Of a stretch of 64,000 nt of DNA, positions 25,547 through 33,742 are shown in pieces. The stretch comes from Curtobacterium sp. Leaf261 (lineage in GTDB: Bacteria; Actinomycetota; Actinomycetes; Actinomycetales; Microbacteriaceae): contig NZ_LMMJ01000007.1 of the NCBI RefSeq assembly GCF_001422205.1, positions 372,870-436,869 of the forward strand, written 5' to 3'. The notes below the pieces were generated by a model that ran no database searches, was not told where the DNA came from, and saw only the letters and a list, made by a program, of their open reading frames with translations. Position 1 is the stretch's first letter. Each line of letters opens with the position of its first letter. Position numbers and translations under genes: made by a program.

Positions 25547-26434
25547 ATGAGCCAGTACGACAAGCAGGACCCGAACAGCCTCTACCCCGCACCGCCGTAC
25601 CCGAAGCAGGAGCAGTCGCTGCCGGGTGCCGCGTACAAGATGGACCCGAAGCCGGACCACGGCGAGGAGAGCTACGTCGGCCTCGGTCGACTCAAGGGCT
25701 ACCGCGGCATCGTCACCGGGGCCGACTCCGGCATCGGCCGCGCCGCCGCGATCGGCCTCGCCCGCGAGGGTGCCGACCTCGTCCTCTCCTACCTGCCCGA
25801 CGAGCAGGAGGACGCGGAGCAGGTGCGCGACCTCCTCGTCGCCGAGGGCCGGACCATCGTCCTGTTCCCCGGGGACATCTCCGACGAGCAGTACTGCAAG
25901 GACCTCGTCCAGAAGGGTGTCGACGAGCTCGGCGGCCTCGACACGCTCGTCATGGTCGCCGGCCGGATGGACAGCAACGACGACATCCTGACCCTCGACA
26001 CCTCGATGTTCGACTCGACGTTCAAGACGAACATCTATTCGCTGTTCTGGCTGACGAAGGCGGTCGTCCCGCACCTCGAGCCGGGTTCCACGATCGTCAC
26101 GACCGGGTCGATCCAGGCGTCCACCCCGTCGGCGGACAAGATCGACTACGCCGTGTCCAAGGGCGCGATCAAGCTCTTCACCGAGGCGGTCGCGCAGCAG
26201 CTCGCCCCCAAGGGCATCCGGGTCAACTCGGTCGCCCCCGGCCCCGTGTGGACGCCGCTCCAGCCCGGGTCCGACGACGCCGAGACCGTCTCGACGTTCG
26301 GTCAGGACTCGCCGTTCGGTCGCCCCGGACAGCCCGCCGAACTCGCCGCGGCGTACGTCCACCTCGTCAGCCCGGAGTCGAGCTACAGCTCGGGTTCCAC
26401 GATCACGATCGCGGGCGGCACGCCCGCCTTCTGA
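25547..26434 (+). CDS. Short-chain dehydrogenase, general-stress-protein-39 (YghA) type
   Basis: A 295-residue SDR with a typical extra amino-terminal arm of about 45 residues (YPAPPYPKQEQSLPGA), the cofactor turn GIVTGADSGIGRAAAIGLA, active-site Tyr and Lys in IDYAVSKGAIKLFTEAV, and RVNSVAPGPVWTPLQ. This long-arm subgroup includes Bacillus GSP39 and E. coli YghA, aldehyde or ketone reductases tied to stress. ATG 25547 gives that arm. Two palindromes bracket the gene. Confidence 0.92.
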   Translation: MSQYDKQDPNSLYPAPPYPKQEQSLPGAAYKMDPKPDHGEESYVGLGRLKGYRGIVTGADSGIGRAAAIGLAREGADLVLSYLPDEQEDAEQVRDLLVAEGRTIVLFPGDISDEQYCKDLVQKGVDELGGLDTLVMVAGRMDSNDDILTLDTSMFDSTFKTNIYSLFWLTKAVVPHLEPGSTIVTTGSIQASTPSADKIDYAVSKGAIKLFTEAVAQQLAPKGIRVNSVAPGPVWTPLQPGSDDAETVSTFGQDSPFGRPGQPAELAAAYVHLVSPESSYSSGSTITIAGGTPAF

Positions 26435-26450
26435 CGGGCTGACGGGCGGT

Positions 26451-26494
26451 CGGACTGGAGGGACGGTGCCAGCTGGCACCGCCCCTCCAGTCCG
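26451..26494. repeat. 44-bp palindromic element, copy 5
   Basis: CGGACTGGAGGGACGGTGCC-AGCT-GGCACCGCCCCTCCAGTCCG lies between the convergent SDR and acyl-CoA synthetase genes, 4 bp from the latter's stop. Confidence 0.92.
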
Positions 26495-26497
26495 TCA

Positions 26498-28231
26498 TCA
26501 GGGCCGTCCACCGGACCGCAACCCGTCGAAGTCCGTGTCGCGCCACTCCTCGGCCTGCCGGGTCGACTCGTCGGTCGCGGCGAGCGCCTCGCGGTCCCGC
26601 AGTTCCACGCGGCGGATCTTGCCGGAGATCGTCTTCGGCAGTGCGCCGAACTCGACGCGGCGGACGCGCTCGTACGCGGGGAGTGCCGTGCGGGCGAACG
26701 CCAGGACCGCGCGGGCCGTCTCCGCGTCCGGCTCCCACCCGGCGTTGAGCGTCACGTACGCCTTGACGACGTTCAGCCGGGTGTCGTCGGGTGCCGGCAC
26801 CACCGCCGACTCCGCGACCGCGGGGTGCTGCAGGAGTGCGCTCTCCACCTCGAACGGCGAGACCTTGTAGTCGGAGGACTTGAAGACGTCGTCGGTGCGG
26901 CCGATGAACGTGAGGACGCCCTCGTCGTCGACCGACGCCACGTCCCCGGTGTGGAACCATCCGTCGCGGAGGGCGCTCCTCGTCCGGTCCGGGTCGCCGA
27001 GGTAGCCCGCCATCAGGTTGACCGGGCGGGTCGTCAGGTCGAGGCAGACCTCGCCCTCGGCCACGGCGGGTTCGCCCGTCACGGGGTCGACGAGCGTGAC
27101 GGTGACCCCGGGCAGCGGGTGCCCCATCGCGCCGGGTCGCACCGTTCCACCCGGGCTGTTGCCGACGATCGCCGTCGTCTCGGTCTGGCCGTAGCCGTCG
27201 CGGATGGTGCGGCCCCATGCGCGCTGGACGCGGCTGATCACCTCGGGGTTCAGGGGTTCGCCGGCGGACACGACCTCGCGGAGTGCACTCGGCCGGGTGC
27301 CGAGGTCCGCCTGGATGAGCAGGCGCCACACGGTCGGCGGCGCACAGAACGTGGTGACCCGCGCCCGCTCGAGCTGGTCGAGGAGCGCAGGGGCGTCGAA
27401 GCGCTCGTAGTTGTAGACGAACACGGTGGCCTCGGCGATCCACGGGGCGAAGAAGCAGCTCCACGCGTGCTTGCCCCACCCCGGCGAGCTGATCGCGAGG
27501 TGCACGTCGCCGGGGCGGAGTCCGAGCCAGTACATCGTGCTGAGGTGTCCGACGGGGTAGGACACCTGCGTGTGCACGACCATCTTCGGCTTCGACGTCG
27601 TGCCGGACGTGAAGTACACCAGGCAGGGGTCGTCGGCGCGCGTGACGACGTCGGGACGGGACTCGTCGGCGGGCGCCGGGTCGTCGAGCGTGGTCGGGTA
27701 GTCGTGCCAGCCCGCCGCGGCACCGCCGATGACGATGCGCGTGAAGCCACCTGTCACGTCCGTGAACTTCGGCGTCTCGCCCGCGTTCGTGACGACGTGC
27801 CGGACGAGTCCCCGGTCGATGCGGTCCTGCAGGTCGGCGGACTCGAGCATCGTCGAGGTCGGCAGGATCACGGCGCCGAGCTTCATCACCGCGAGCATCG
27901 TCTCCCACAGCTCGAGCTGGTTGCCGAGCATGAGGAGGACGTGGTCGCCCTTCCGGACACCGAGCCCGTGCAGGTGGACCGCGAGCCGCTCGGACCGGCG
28001 CGACATCTCGGCGTAGGTCGTACTCGACCCGGAGCCGTCCACCTCGACGAGCTGGAGGGCGACGCGGTCGTTGTCCCGGGCGACGGCGTCGAACCAGTCG
28101 GTCGCCCAGTTGAAGGTGTCGCCGACGTCGGGCCAGCGGAAGTCCGCGCGTGCAGCATCGCCGTCCTCGCGCACGGACAGCAGGTGGTCGCGGGCGGCTC
28201 GGTACCTGGCGGTGACCTCTTCGGATCGCAT
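26498..28231 (-). CDS. AMP-dependent acyl-CoA synthetase
   Basis: A 577-residue enzyme that activates a carboxylic acid to its CoA thioester through an acyl-adenylate. Motifs in order: the phosphate loop VYFTSGTTSKPKMVVH (A3), DGYGQTETT (A5), GWFHTGDVASVD (A7), and the carboxy-terminal LPKTISGKIRRVELR (A10) with the adenylation Lys. Overall it resembles medium-chain acyl-CoA or acetyl-CoA-like synthetases. The ATG at 28229-28231 begins the conserved MRSEEVTARYRAARDHLL. Substrate length is not readable. Monocistronic and divergent from an MFS gene. Confidence 0.92.
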   Translation of the reverse strand: MRSEEVTARYRAARDHLLSVREDGDAARADFRWPDVGDTFNWATDWFDAVARDNDRVALQLVEVDGSGSSTTYAEMSRRSERLAVHLHGLGVRKGDHVLLMLGNQLELWETMLAVMKLGAVILPTSTMLESADLQDRIDRGLVRHVVTNAGETPKFTDVTGGFTRIVIGGAAAGWHDYPTTLDDPAPADESRPDVVTRADDPCLVYFTSGTTSKPKMVVHTQVSYPVGHLSTMYWLGLRPGDVHLAISSPGWGKHAWSCFFAPWIAEATVFVYNYERFDAPALLDQLERARVTTFCAPPTVWRLLIQADLGTRPSALREVVSAGEPLNPEVISRVQRAWGRTIRDGYGQTETTAIVGNSPGGTVRPGAMGHPLPGVTVTLVDPVTGEPAVAEGEVCLDLTTRPVNLMAGYLGDPDRTRSALRDGWFHTGDVASVDDEGVLTFIGRTDDVFKSSDYKVSPFEVESALLQHPAVAESAVVPAPDDTRLNVVKAYVTLNAGWEPDAETARAVLAFARTALPAYERVRRVEFGALPKTISGKIRRVELRDREALAATDESTRQAEEWRDTDFDGLRSGGRP

Positions 28232-28340
28232 GCAGTGATCATGCCCGACGACCCGTGGAGTCTGCGGGTGCCGGTGCGGACGGCGGCGCGCGGACCGGGG
28301 TACCGGTGACCCCTCCCGCAGCACACCGCGCTGGGGTTCG

Positions 28341-29552
28341 ATGGACGCGATGACCACGACACCCGCGGGAGACCACCGCATGACCCGCCGCCTCACCCTG
28401 CTCTTCGCGATCGCCGGGGGTGCCGCCGTCGGCAACCTGTACTGGGCGCAGCCGCTCCTCGACGTCATCGCCCGGGACCTCAGGACGGGCACCGCCTCGG
28501 CCGGCTGGCTCGTCACGGCCACGCAGATCGGGTACGCGGTCGGCATCCTGCTGTTCGTCCCGCTGGGGGACGTCGTCGACCGGCGTCGGCTCGTACCGCT
28601 GGCGCTCCTCGCGTCGGCGGTCGCGCTCGTCGCAGCCGCCCTCGCGCCGACGTTCCCGGTCTTGCTCGGTGCCCTTGCCCTGGTCGGCCTGACCACCGTC
28701 GCGGGGCAGGTCCTGGCGCCGCTCGCCGGGGACCTGGCGACCGATGCGGACCGCGGTCGGGTGGTCGGGACGGTCGTGTCCGGGATCCTCGTCGGCATCC
28801 TCGTGTCCCGGACGGTCAGCGGTCTCGTCGCCGGGGTCGCCGGGTGGCGCGCGGTGTACGTCCTCGCGGCGGTGTTCGCCGTCGTGCTCGCCGTGCTCCT
28901 GTACCGCGCGATCCCGACACTCGAACCGCGGACCCGCCTGCGCTACCCGGCGCTGATCGCGTCGGTGTTCGCCATCGTCCGACGGGAGCGGGCCGTCCGC
29001 TGGAGCCTCGTGCTCGGCGGCACCTCGTTCATGGCCTTCACGATGTTCTGGACGGCGCTGACGTTCCTGCTGAGCGCGCCGCCGTTCTCCTACCCGGTGC
29101 CGGTGATCGGGCTGTTCGGGCTCGTCGGACTCGCGGGTGCGATCGCGGCCCAGCGCGCGGGTCGGCTCCACGACCGCGGATGGGCGCTCCCCGCGGTCGG
29201 CATCGCGTGGGCGCTCGTGCTCGTCGCCTTCGTGATCGCGGGGTTCGGCGCGCGGTCGGTCGTCGTCATCGTCGTCGCGATCCTGGTGCTCGACGTGGCG
29301 ATCCAGGGGCACAACATCATGGTGCAGTCACGGATGTTCCAGGTCGACCCGTCCGCCAGGAGCCGCATCAACACGGCCTTCGTGACGAACAACTTCATCT
29401 GGGGTGCGGTCGGTTCGGCACTCGCGTCGGTGCTCTGGGCCCATGCGGGCTGGTTCGGCGTCAGCCTGGCGGGTGCGGTGCTGAGCGGGTTCGCGCTGAC
29501 CGTGTGGGCCGTCGGGCGTCGTGGTGGGCTCGTGGTCGCTGCCGCACGCTGA
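28341..29552 (+). CDS. MFS transporter
   Basis: A 403-residue protein with about 12 transmembrane helices. GGAAVGNLYWAQPLLDVIARDL in TM1 and GDVVDRRRLVPLALL in the 2-3 loop are typical of major facilitator drug/metabolite efflux proteins. Starts at ATG 28341 or 28350 are both possible; the first is given. It faces away from the acyl-CoA synthetase gene across 109 bp. The end of the gene is followed by a palindrome whose right arm is amplified. Confidence 0.88.
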   Translation: MDAMTTTPAGDHRMTRRLTLLFAIAGGAAVGNLYWAQPLLDVIARDLRTGTASAGWLVTATQIGYAVGILLFVPLGDVVDRRRLVPLALLASAVALVAAALAPTFPVLLGALALVGLTTVAGQVLAPLAGDLATDADRGRVVGTVVSGILVGILVSRTVSGLVAGVAGWRAVYVLAAVFAVVLAVLLYRAIPTLEPRTRLRYPALIASVFAIVRRERAVRWSLVLGGTSFMAFTMFWTALTFLLSAPPFSYPVPVIGLFGLVGLAGAIAAQRAGRLHDRGWALPAVGIAWALVLVAFVIAGFGARSVVVIVVAILVLDVAIQGHNIMVQSRMFQVDPSARSRINTAFVTNNFIWGAVGSALASVLWAHAGWFGVSLAGAVLSGFALTVWAVGRRGGLVVAAAR

Positions 29553-29608
29553 GCTCGGGCACCGGCGCTGGATGGCCCCGAGCCGCGGGGTGGGCCCTCC
29601 GGGCTGCA

Positions 29609-29788
29609 TGACACCACTCCCGGCGCATCGCACCATCCGTCGGCAGGGGTGCGATGCGCCGCATGTGGTGCGACGCGCGGGGCGGGGTGCGACGCGCCGC
29701 ATGTGGTGCGACGCGCGGGGCGGGGTGCGATGCGCCGCATGTGGTGCGACGCGCGGGGCGGGGTGCGATGCGCCGAAGGTGGTGCCAC
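29609..29788. repeat. Large palindrome with right arm amplified as 38-bp tandem repeats x4
   Basis: The left arm ACACCACTCCCGGCGCATCG (29611 onward) pairs with a right arm of the form GGTGCGATGCGCCG-GTGGTG. The right arm occurs four times at 38-bp steps beginning 29646, 29684, 29722 and 29760; the last copy is the best complement of the left arm. The intact, unamplified form of this palindrome is at 31763-31827. No spacers, so not CRISPR. Confidence 0.88.
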
Positions 29789-29816
29789 AGAGCCCCGTGG
29801 TGCGAGGATCGGCGGC

Positions 29817-30404
29817 ATGAGCCCTGAGCAGCCGGCACCTGAGGTCCTGGTCGTGGCGGATGCGGCCGCGTGGCGTGCGTGGCTGGACGAGCACGAGTCG
29901 ACCTCCGACGGGGTCTGGCTCGTCCTCGCCAAGAAGGGCACCACGTCGCCGACCTCGCTGACCTATGCGCAGGCCCTCGACGAGTCGCTCTGCAGCGGGT
30001 GGATCGACGGGCAGAAGCGGAGCCGCGACGAGAGCACCTTCGTGGAGCGGTTCACCCCGCGGCGGCGCGCGTCGCTCTGGTCGCAGCGGAACATCGGGCT
30101 CGTCGCGGCACTCGTCGCCGAGGGTCGGATGCGCCCACGCGGCCAGGCCGAGATCGACCGTGCGAAGGAGGACGGCCGCTGGGACCGCGCCTACGCCGGG
30201 CAGTCGTCGGCCGAGCCACCCGAGGACCTGCTCGCCGCCCTCGCGGCGACACCGGGGGCCGCTGCCACGTTCGCGACCCTCGACTCGGCGAACCGGTACG
30301 CGGTGATCCACCGGATCGTCACCGCGCCGAGCCCGACGGCCAGGACGAACCGACTGACGAAGCTCGTGGCGATGCTCGACCGTGGCGAGCGCCCGCACCC
30401 CTGA
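29817..30404 (+). CDS. YdeI/OmpD-associated family protein
   Basis: A 195-residue cytosolic protein beginning MSPEQPAPEVLVV. WRAWLDEHESTSDGVWLVLAKKG, LTYAQALDESLCSGWIDGQKRS and FTPRRRASLWSQRNIGLV are the conserved blocks of the YdeI family (bacteriocin-protection/OmpD-associated domain), whose biochemical role is unresolved. Length is typical. ATG 29817 lies just beyond the repeat array. It precedes a second MFS gene by 99 bp. Confidence 0.9.
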   Translation: MSPEQPAPEVLVVADAAAWRAWLDEHESTSDGVWLVLAKKGTTSPTSLTYAQALDESLCSGWIDGQKRSRDESTFVERFTPRRRASLWSQRNIGLVAALVAEGRMRPRGQAEIDRAKEDGRWDRAYAGQSSAEPPEDLLAALAATPGAAATFATLDSANRYAVIHRIVTAPSPTARTNRLTKLVAMLDRGERPHP

Positions 30405-30503
30405 CGCCGACGGCCGACCGCCGACGGCCGACGAGGCGCAGCACACGGTGCACGGGGCACGCCACACGGGAATGGGTAGCGACCGGGTCCGCTTGACGCC
30501 CCC

Positions 30504-31754
30504 ATGACGTCATCGGCACCGACCACCCCCACAGGCTCGGTGCCGACCGCCGAACCGACGACGACGGACCGCCGCGGCTGGCTCAGCGTGCTGTCGGTCG
30601 CCCTCGGGTCCTTCGTCCTCGTGCTCTCCGAGTTCCTGCCCATCGGCCTGCTGCCGGCGATCGCGGACGGCCTGCGCGTCGACATCGGCACGGCGGGGCT
30701 GATGATCGTCGTCACCGCGCTCTTCGGGGCCGTCGCCGCCCCCGTCGTCACCGTCGCGTCGTCGAGCGTGGACCGGCGAACCGTGCTCGTCGGGCTCACC
30801 GTGCTGCTCGTCGTGGCCGACGGCCTCGCGGCGATCGCACCGACGTTCGCCGTGCTACTCGTCGCCCGGATGCTGCTCGGCATCGCGATCGGCGGGTTCT
30901 GGGCGATCGGCGCCGGGATCGCGACGCGACTCGTGCACGCGTCCGCGGCGATCCGGGCGACCTCGTTCATCACCGCCGGCATCTCCGTCGCGACCGTGGT
31001 GAGCCTGCCCCTCGGTGCGTTCGTGTCCTCGCTCGCGAGCTGGCGACTCGCGTTCGTCATCGGCGGGGCCCTCGCGGTCGTCGCACTGGTCCTGCAGCTC
31101 GCCCTGCTGCCGAGCATCCCATCACGACAGCGGGTCCGGTTCGCCACCCTCGGCGCGCTCCTCCGCGTCCCCCGTGCCCGGGTCGGTCTGATCGCGGCGG
31201 TGTTCATCTTCATCGCCCAGTTCGCGGCGTACACCTACGTCACGCCGTTCCTCGAACGCACCGTCGGCGTCGGGCCGGACACCGTCACGCTGGCGCTCCT
31301 CGTGTTCGGGATCGCCGGCATCGTCGGGAACTTCGTCGCGGGACTCACCCTCGGGCGCACCGTGATCGGGACGATCGGCACCGCGAAGTTCGTCCTCGCC
31401 GGCGCGGTGGTCCTGCTGCCGTTCCTCGCCCAGTCGACCGTCGGGGTGTTCGTGGCGCTCGTCGTCTGGGGACTGGTGTGGGGTGCGCTCCCGCTCGCCA
31501 CCCAGACCTGGATGACGACCGCGACGCCCGGCACGTCCGAGAGCGGCCTCGCCCTGTTCGTCACGACGATCCAGCTGTCGATCTCCGCCGGGTCCGTGCT
31601 CGGTGGGCTCGCGGTGACCTCGTTCGGCATCGCGGCGGACTTCTGGTTCGCCGGTGCGGTGGCCGTCGTGGGCGCGGTGGTCCTGCTCACCATGGGCACT
31701 CGCCGGGCTGCCCCCGCTCCGGCCCCGGCCCCCGCCCCCGCCTCCGCCTCCTGA
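30504..31754 (+). CDS. MFS transporter, DHA1/AraJ-like
   Basis: A 416-residue, 12-helix protein. WLSVLSVALGSFVLVLSEFLPIGLLPAIADGLRVDIGTAGLMI is the amino-terminal pattern of DHA1 efflux proteins of the AraJ/NepI group, here quoted only as the order SEFLPIGLLP then GTAGLMI. VDRRTVLVGLTVLLVVAD marks the 2-3 loop. The carboxy end is a Pro/Ala/Ser repeat. Probable export of sugars, nucleosides or drugs; substrate unknown. A palindrome of the same family as at 29609 follows its stop by 8 bp. Confidence 0.88.
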   Translation: MTSSAPTTPTGSVPTAEPTTTDRRGWLSVLSVALGSFVLVLSEFLPIGLLPAIADGLRVDIGTAGLMIVVTALFGAVAAPVVTVASSSVDRRTVLVGLTVLLVVADGLAAIAPTFAVLLVARMLLGIAIGGFWAIGAGIATRLVHASAAIRATSFITAGISVATVVSLPLGAFVSSLASWRLAFVIGGALAVVALVLQLALLPSIPSRQRVRFATLGALLRVPRARVGLIAAVFIFIAQFAAYTYVTPFLERTVGVGPDTVTLALLVFGIAGIVGNFVAGLTLGRTVIGTIGTAKFVLAGAVVLLPFLAQSTVGVFVALVVWGLVWGALPLATQTWMTTATPGTSESGLALFVTTIQLSISAGSVLGGLAVTSFGIAADFWFAGAVAVVGAVVLLTMGTRRAAPAPAPAPAPASAS

Positions 31755-31762
31755 GCGACGCA

Positions 31763-31827
31763 TGGCACCACTTCCGGCGCATCGCACCATCCGACATCGG
31801 GGGTGTGATGCGCCGACAGTGGTGCCA
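31763..31827. repeat. 65-bp palindrome after the second MFS gene
   Basis: TGGCACCACTTCCGGCGCAT and onward (CGCACC) pairs with GGTGTGATGCGCCG-ACAGTGGTGCCA, with a few mismatches. Related to the palindrome at 29609; both follow MFS genes. Confidence 0.85.
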
Positions 31828-32015
31828 CCCGAGCCGAGCCGTGCCACCCGAGCCGAGCCGAGCCCACCGGACCCGAGCCGAGCACGAGGGGTGCCCCGAC
31901 AGAACCCCTGTCGCACACCACACCCCGCGTAGCGTGGGTCGTGCACAGCGCCGCCGGCCCTCGGGGCCAGGCCTGGTCGTGCATCCACCCACCCGACGAA
32001 CCCAGCAGGAGAACC
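31828..32015. promoter_or_regulatory. Leader of the alcohol dehydrogenase gene
   Basis: About 190 bp with GC-rich imperfect repeats of GAGCCGAGCC (31832-31885) and no gene. AGGAG at 32007-32011 is the ribosome-binding site that decides the TTG start downstream. Confidence 0.5.
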
Positions 32016-33062
32016 TTGCGCACCGTCAACGCCTACGCCGCCACCTCGGCCACCGAACCCCTCGTCAAGACCACCATCGAGCGCCGTGACGTCGGCCCGA
32101 AGGACGTCCAGATCGAGATCACCTACGCCGGCATCTGCCACTCCGACATCCACACCGTCCGCGGCGAGTGGGGCGACATCGCCTACCCGCAGGTCGTCGG
32201 CCACGAGATCGTCGGCCACGTCTCCGCCGTCGGCAGCGACGTCAGCAAGCACAGCGTCGGAGACCTCGTCGGCGTCGGCTGCATGGTGAACTCCTGCCGC
32301 GAGTGCGAGCAGTGCCTCGCCGGGCAGGAGCAGTACTGCCTCAAGGGCAACATCGGCACCTACACGGGCGTCGACCCGGCCGACGGCACCATCACCCAGG
32401 GCGGCTACTCCGAGGCCGTCGTCGTCGACGAGGACTTCGTCCTGAAGGTCCCGGAGTCCCTCGACCAGGCCGCCGTCGCCCCGCTCCTCTGCGCCGGCAT
32501 CACGACGTACTCACCGCTCCACCACTGGAACGCGGGCCCCGGCACCAAGCTCGCCGTCGTCGGCATGGGCGGTCTCGGCCACATGGCCGTCAAGATCGCG
32601 CACGCCATGGGCGCCGAGGTCACCGTCCTGTCGCAGACGCTCTCCAAGCAGGAGGACGGGCTCCGTCTCGGCGCGGACCACTACTACGCCACGAGCGACG
32701 AGTCGACGTTCACGGACCTCGCCGGGTCATTCGACCTCATCATCAACACGGTGTCCGCGAAGGTCGACATGAGCGCCTACCTCGGCCTCCTCGCCGTCGA
32801 CGGCACCATGGTCAACGTCGGCGCACCGTCCGAGCCGCTCGCCGTCCCCGCGTTCGCCCTGATCCCCGCTCGCCGCAGCTGGGCCGGCTCCGCGATCGGT
32901 GGCATCCGCGAGACCCAGGAGATGCTCGACTTCTGCGCCGAGCACGGCATCGTCCCGGAGACCGAGCTCATCTCGGCCGACCAGATCAACGAGGCCTACG
33001 AGCGCGTCCTCAAGTCGGACGTCCGGTACCGCTTCGTGATCGACGCGGCGACGCTCGCCTGA
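32016..33062 (+). CDS. Zinc-dependent NAD(P) alcohol dehydrogenase (YahK/CAD type)
   Basis: A 348-residue medium-chain dehydrogenase. [15 protein letters not shown] and GHEIVG supply the catalytic zinc ligands (Cys, His, Glu), and [15 protein letters not shown] the structural zinc site with C-x2-C-x2-C-x7-C spacing. [19 protein letters not shown] is the cofactor-binding turn. This is the cinnamyl-alcohol-dehydrogenase branch, aldehyde reductases with broad range. No ATG or GTG fits; TTG 32016 has AGGAG 4 bp upstream. Followed by a 44-bp palindrome. Confidence 0.93.
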   Translation: MRTVNAYAATSATEPLVKTTIERRDVGPKDVQIEITYAGICHSDIHTVRGEWGDIAYPQVVGHEIVGHVSAVGSDVSKHSVGDLVGVGCMVNSCRECEQCLAGQEQYCLKGNIGTYTGVDPADGTITQGGYSEAVVVDEDFVLKVPESLDQAAVAPLLCAGITTYSPLHHWNAGPGTKLAVVGMGGLGHMAVKIAHAMGAEVTVLSQTLSKQEDGLRLGADHYYATSDESTFTDLAGSFDLIINTVSAKVDMSAYLGLLAVDGTMVNVGAPSEPLAVPAFALIPARRSWAGSAIGGIRETQEMLDFCAEHGIVPETELISADQINEAYERVLKSDVRYRFVIDAATLA

Positions 33063-33076
33063 GCATGACGGACTGA

Positions 33077-33120
33077 CGGACTGGAGGGACGGTGCAAGCT
33101 GGCACCGTCCCTCCAGTCCG
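33077..33120. repeat. 44-bp palindromic element, copy 6
   Basis: CGGACTGGAGGGACGGTGC-AAGCTG-GCACCGTCCCTCCAGTCCG, between the convergent alcohol dehydrogenase and RimB-type genes, 14 bp after the first stop. Confidence 0.93.
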
Positions 33121-33146
33121 TTGCATGGCCACGTCGAGGACGCGAC

Positions 33147-33182
33147 CCGCGGTCTCAGGACCGGCCGCGGTCTCAGGACCGG
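33147..33182. repeat. 18-bp tandem repeat x2 spanning the RimB gene stop
   Basis: CCGCGGTCTCAGGACCGG occurs at 33147-33164 and again at 33165-33182. The second copy holds the stop of the protease gene (TCA 33173-33175); the first is an extra copy. A third, broken copy starts at 33183. Confidence 0.9.
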
Positions 33183-33655
33183 CCGCGGTTCCGGCGGCGG
33201 ATCTCGCGCGGCGCGCGACCGCCGAGGAACGACCCGGCCGGGTCGACGAGGAAGCCCTGACGGAGGGCCTCGCGGCCGACGAGCATCCGGAAGCCCATCT
33301 GGTCACGGTTGCTGAGGGTCGTCTCGGCGAGGACGGTCCGGCCGGCGAGGGCGATGGCGGTCCGGACGACGATCCGTTCCTCGGTGTGCCCGGACGAGCT
33401 GCGGACCACGCGGCGGTCGTGGATGTCGCACTCGACGGTCGTGGCGTCAGCGTCCGAGTCCTGCCACGGGTGCACCGAGAACCGCACGCGGTCCCCCGGG
33501 AGTTCGACGAGGTCGAACGCGTGCAGGGCGGAACTCCGCGCCCCGGTGTCGAGCTTCACCTTGATCCAGCCGATGCCGAGATCGGGCAGCCCGGCCCACT
33601 CGCGCCACCCGGCGACGAACGGATCGCGCCGCGCGGTCTTCGGTCGGTCGGCCAT
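33173..33655 (-). CDS. RimB-type ATP-dependent zinc protease family protein (PF05618-like)
   Basis: A 160-residue single-domain aspartic-protease-like protein: WREWAGLPDLGI, the IKVKLDTGARSSALHAFD active-site block with D-T-G, VRSSSGHTEERIVVRT, and FRMLVGREAL. The family, often called ATP-dependent zinc protease or RimB, is commonly genetically linked to RimK-type glutamate ligases, as here, where the two genes diverge across 87 bp. It likely trims poly-glutamate or the modified protein tail. Its 3' end is duplicated. Confidence 0.88.
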   Translation of the reverse strand: MADRPKTARRDPFVAGWREWAGLPDLGIGWIKVKLDTGARSSALHAFDLVELPGDRVRFSVHPWQDSDADATTVECDIHDRRVVRSSSGHTEERIVVRTAIALAGRTVLAETTLSNRDQMGFRMLVGREALRQGFLVDPAGSFLGGRAPREIRRRNRGRS

Positions 33656-33742
33656 TGCACCATCCTGGCAGCACGACGACGTCCGGGAGTGTCAGGATGT
33701 GGTGTCGTCGTCGATCACCCGATCCTGCCGGAGTGCACCCCC

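Noticed and set aside
29609..29788. Possible CRISPR array
   Set aside because: The 38-bp repeats are directly adjacent with no unique spacers, no cas genes are nearby, and the unit is one arm of a palindrome.
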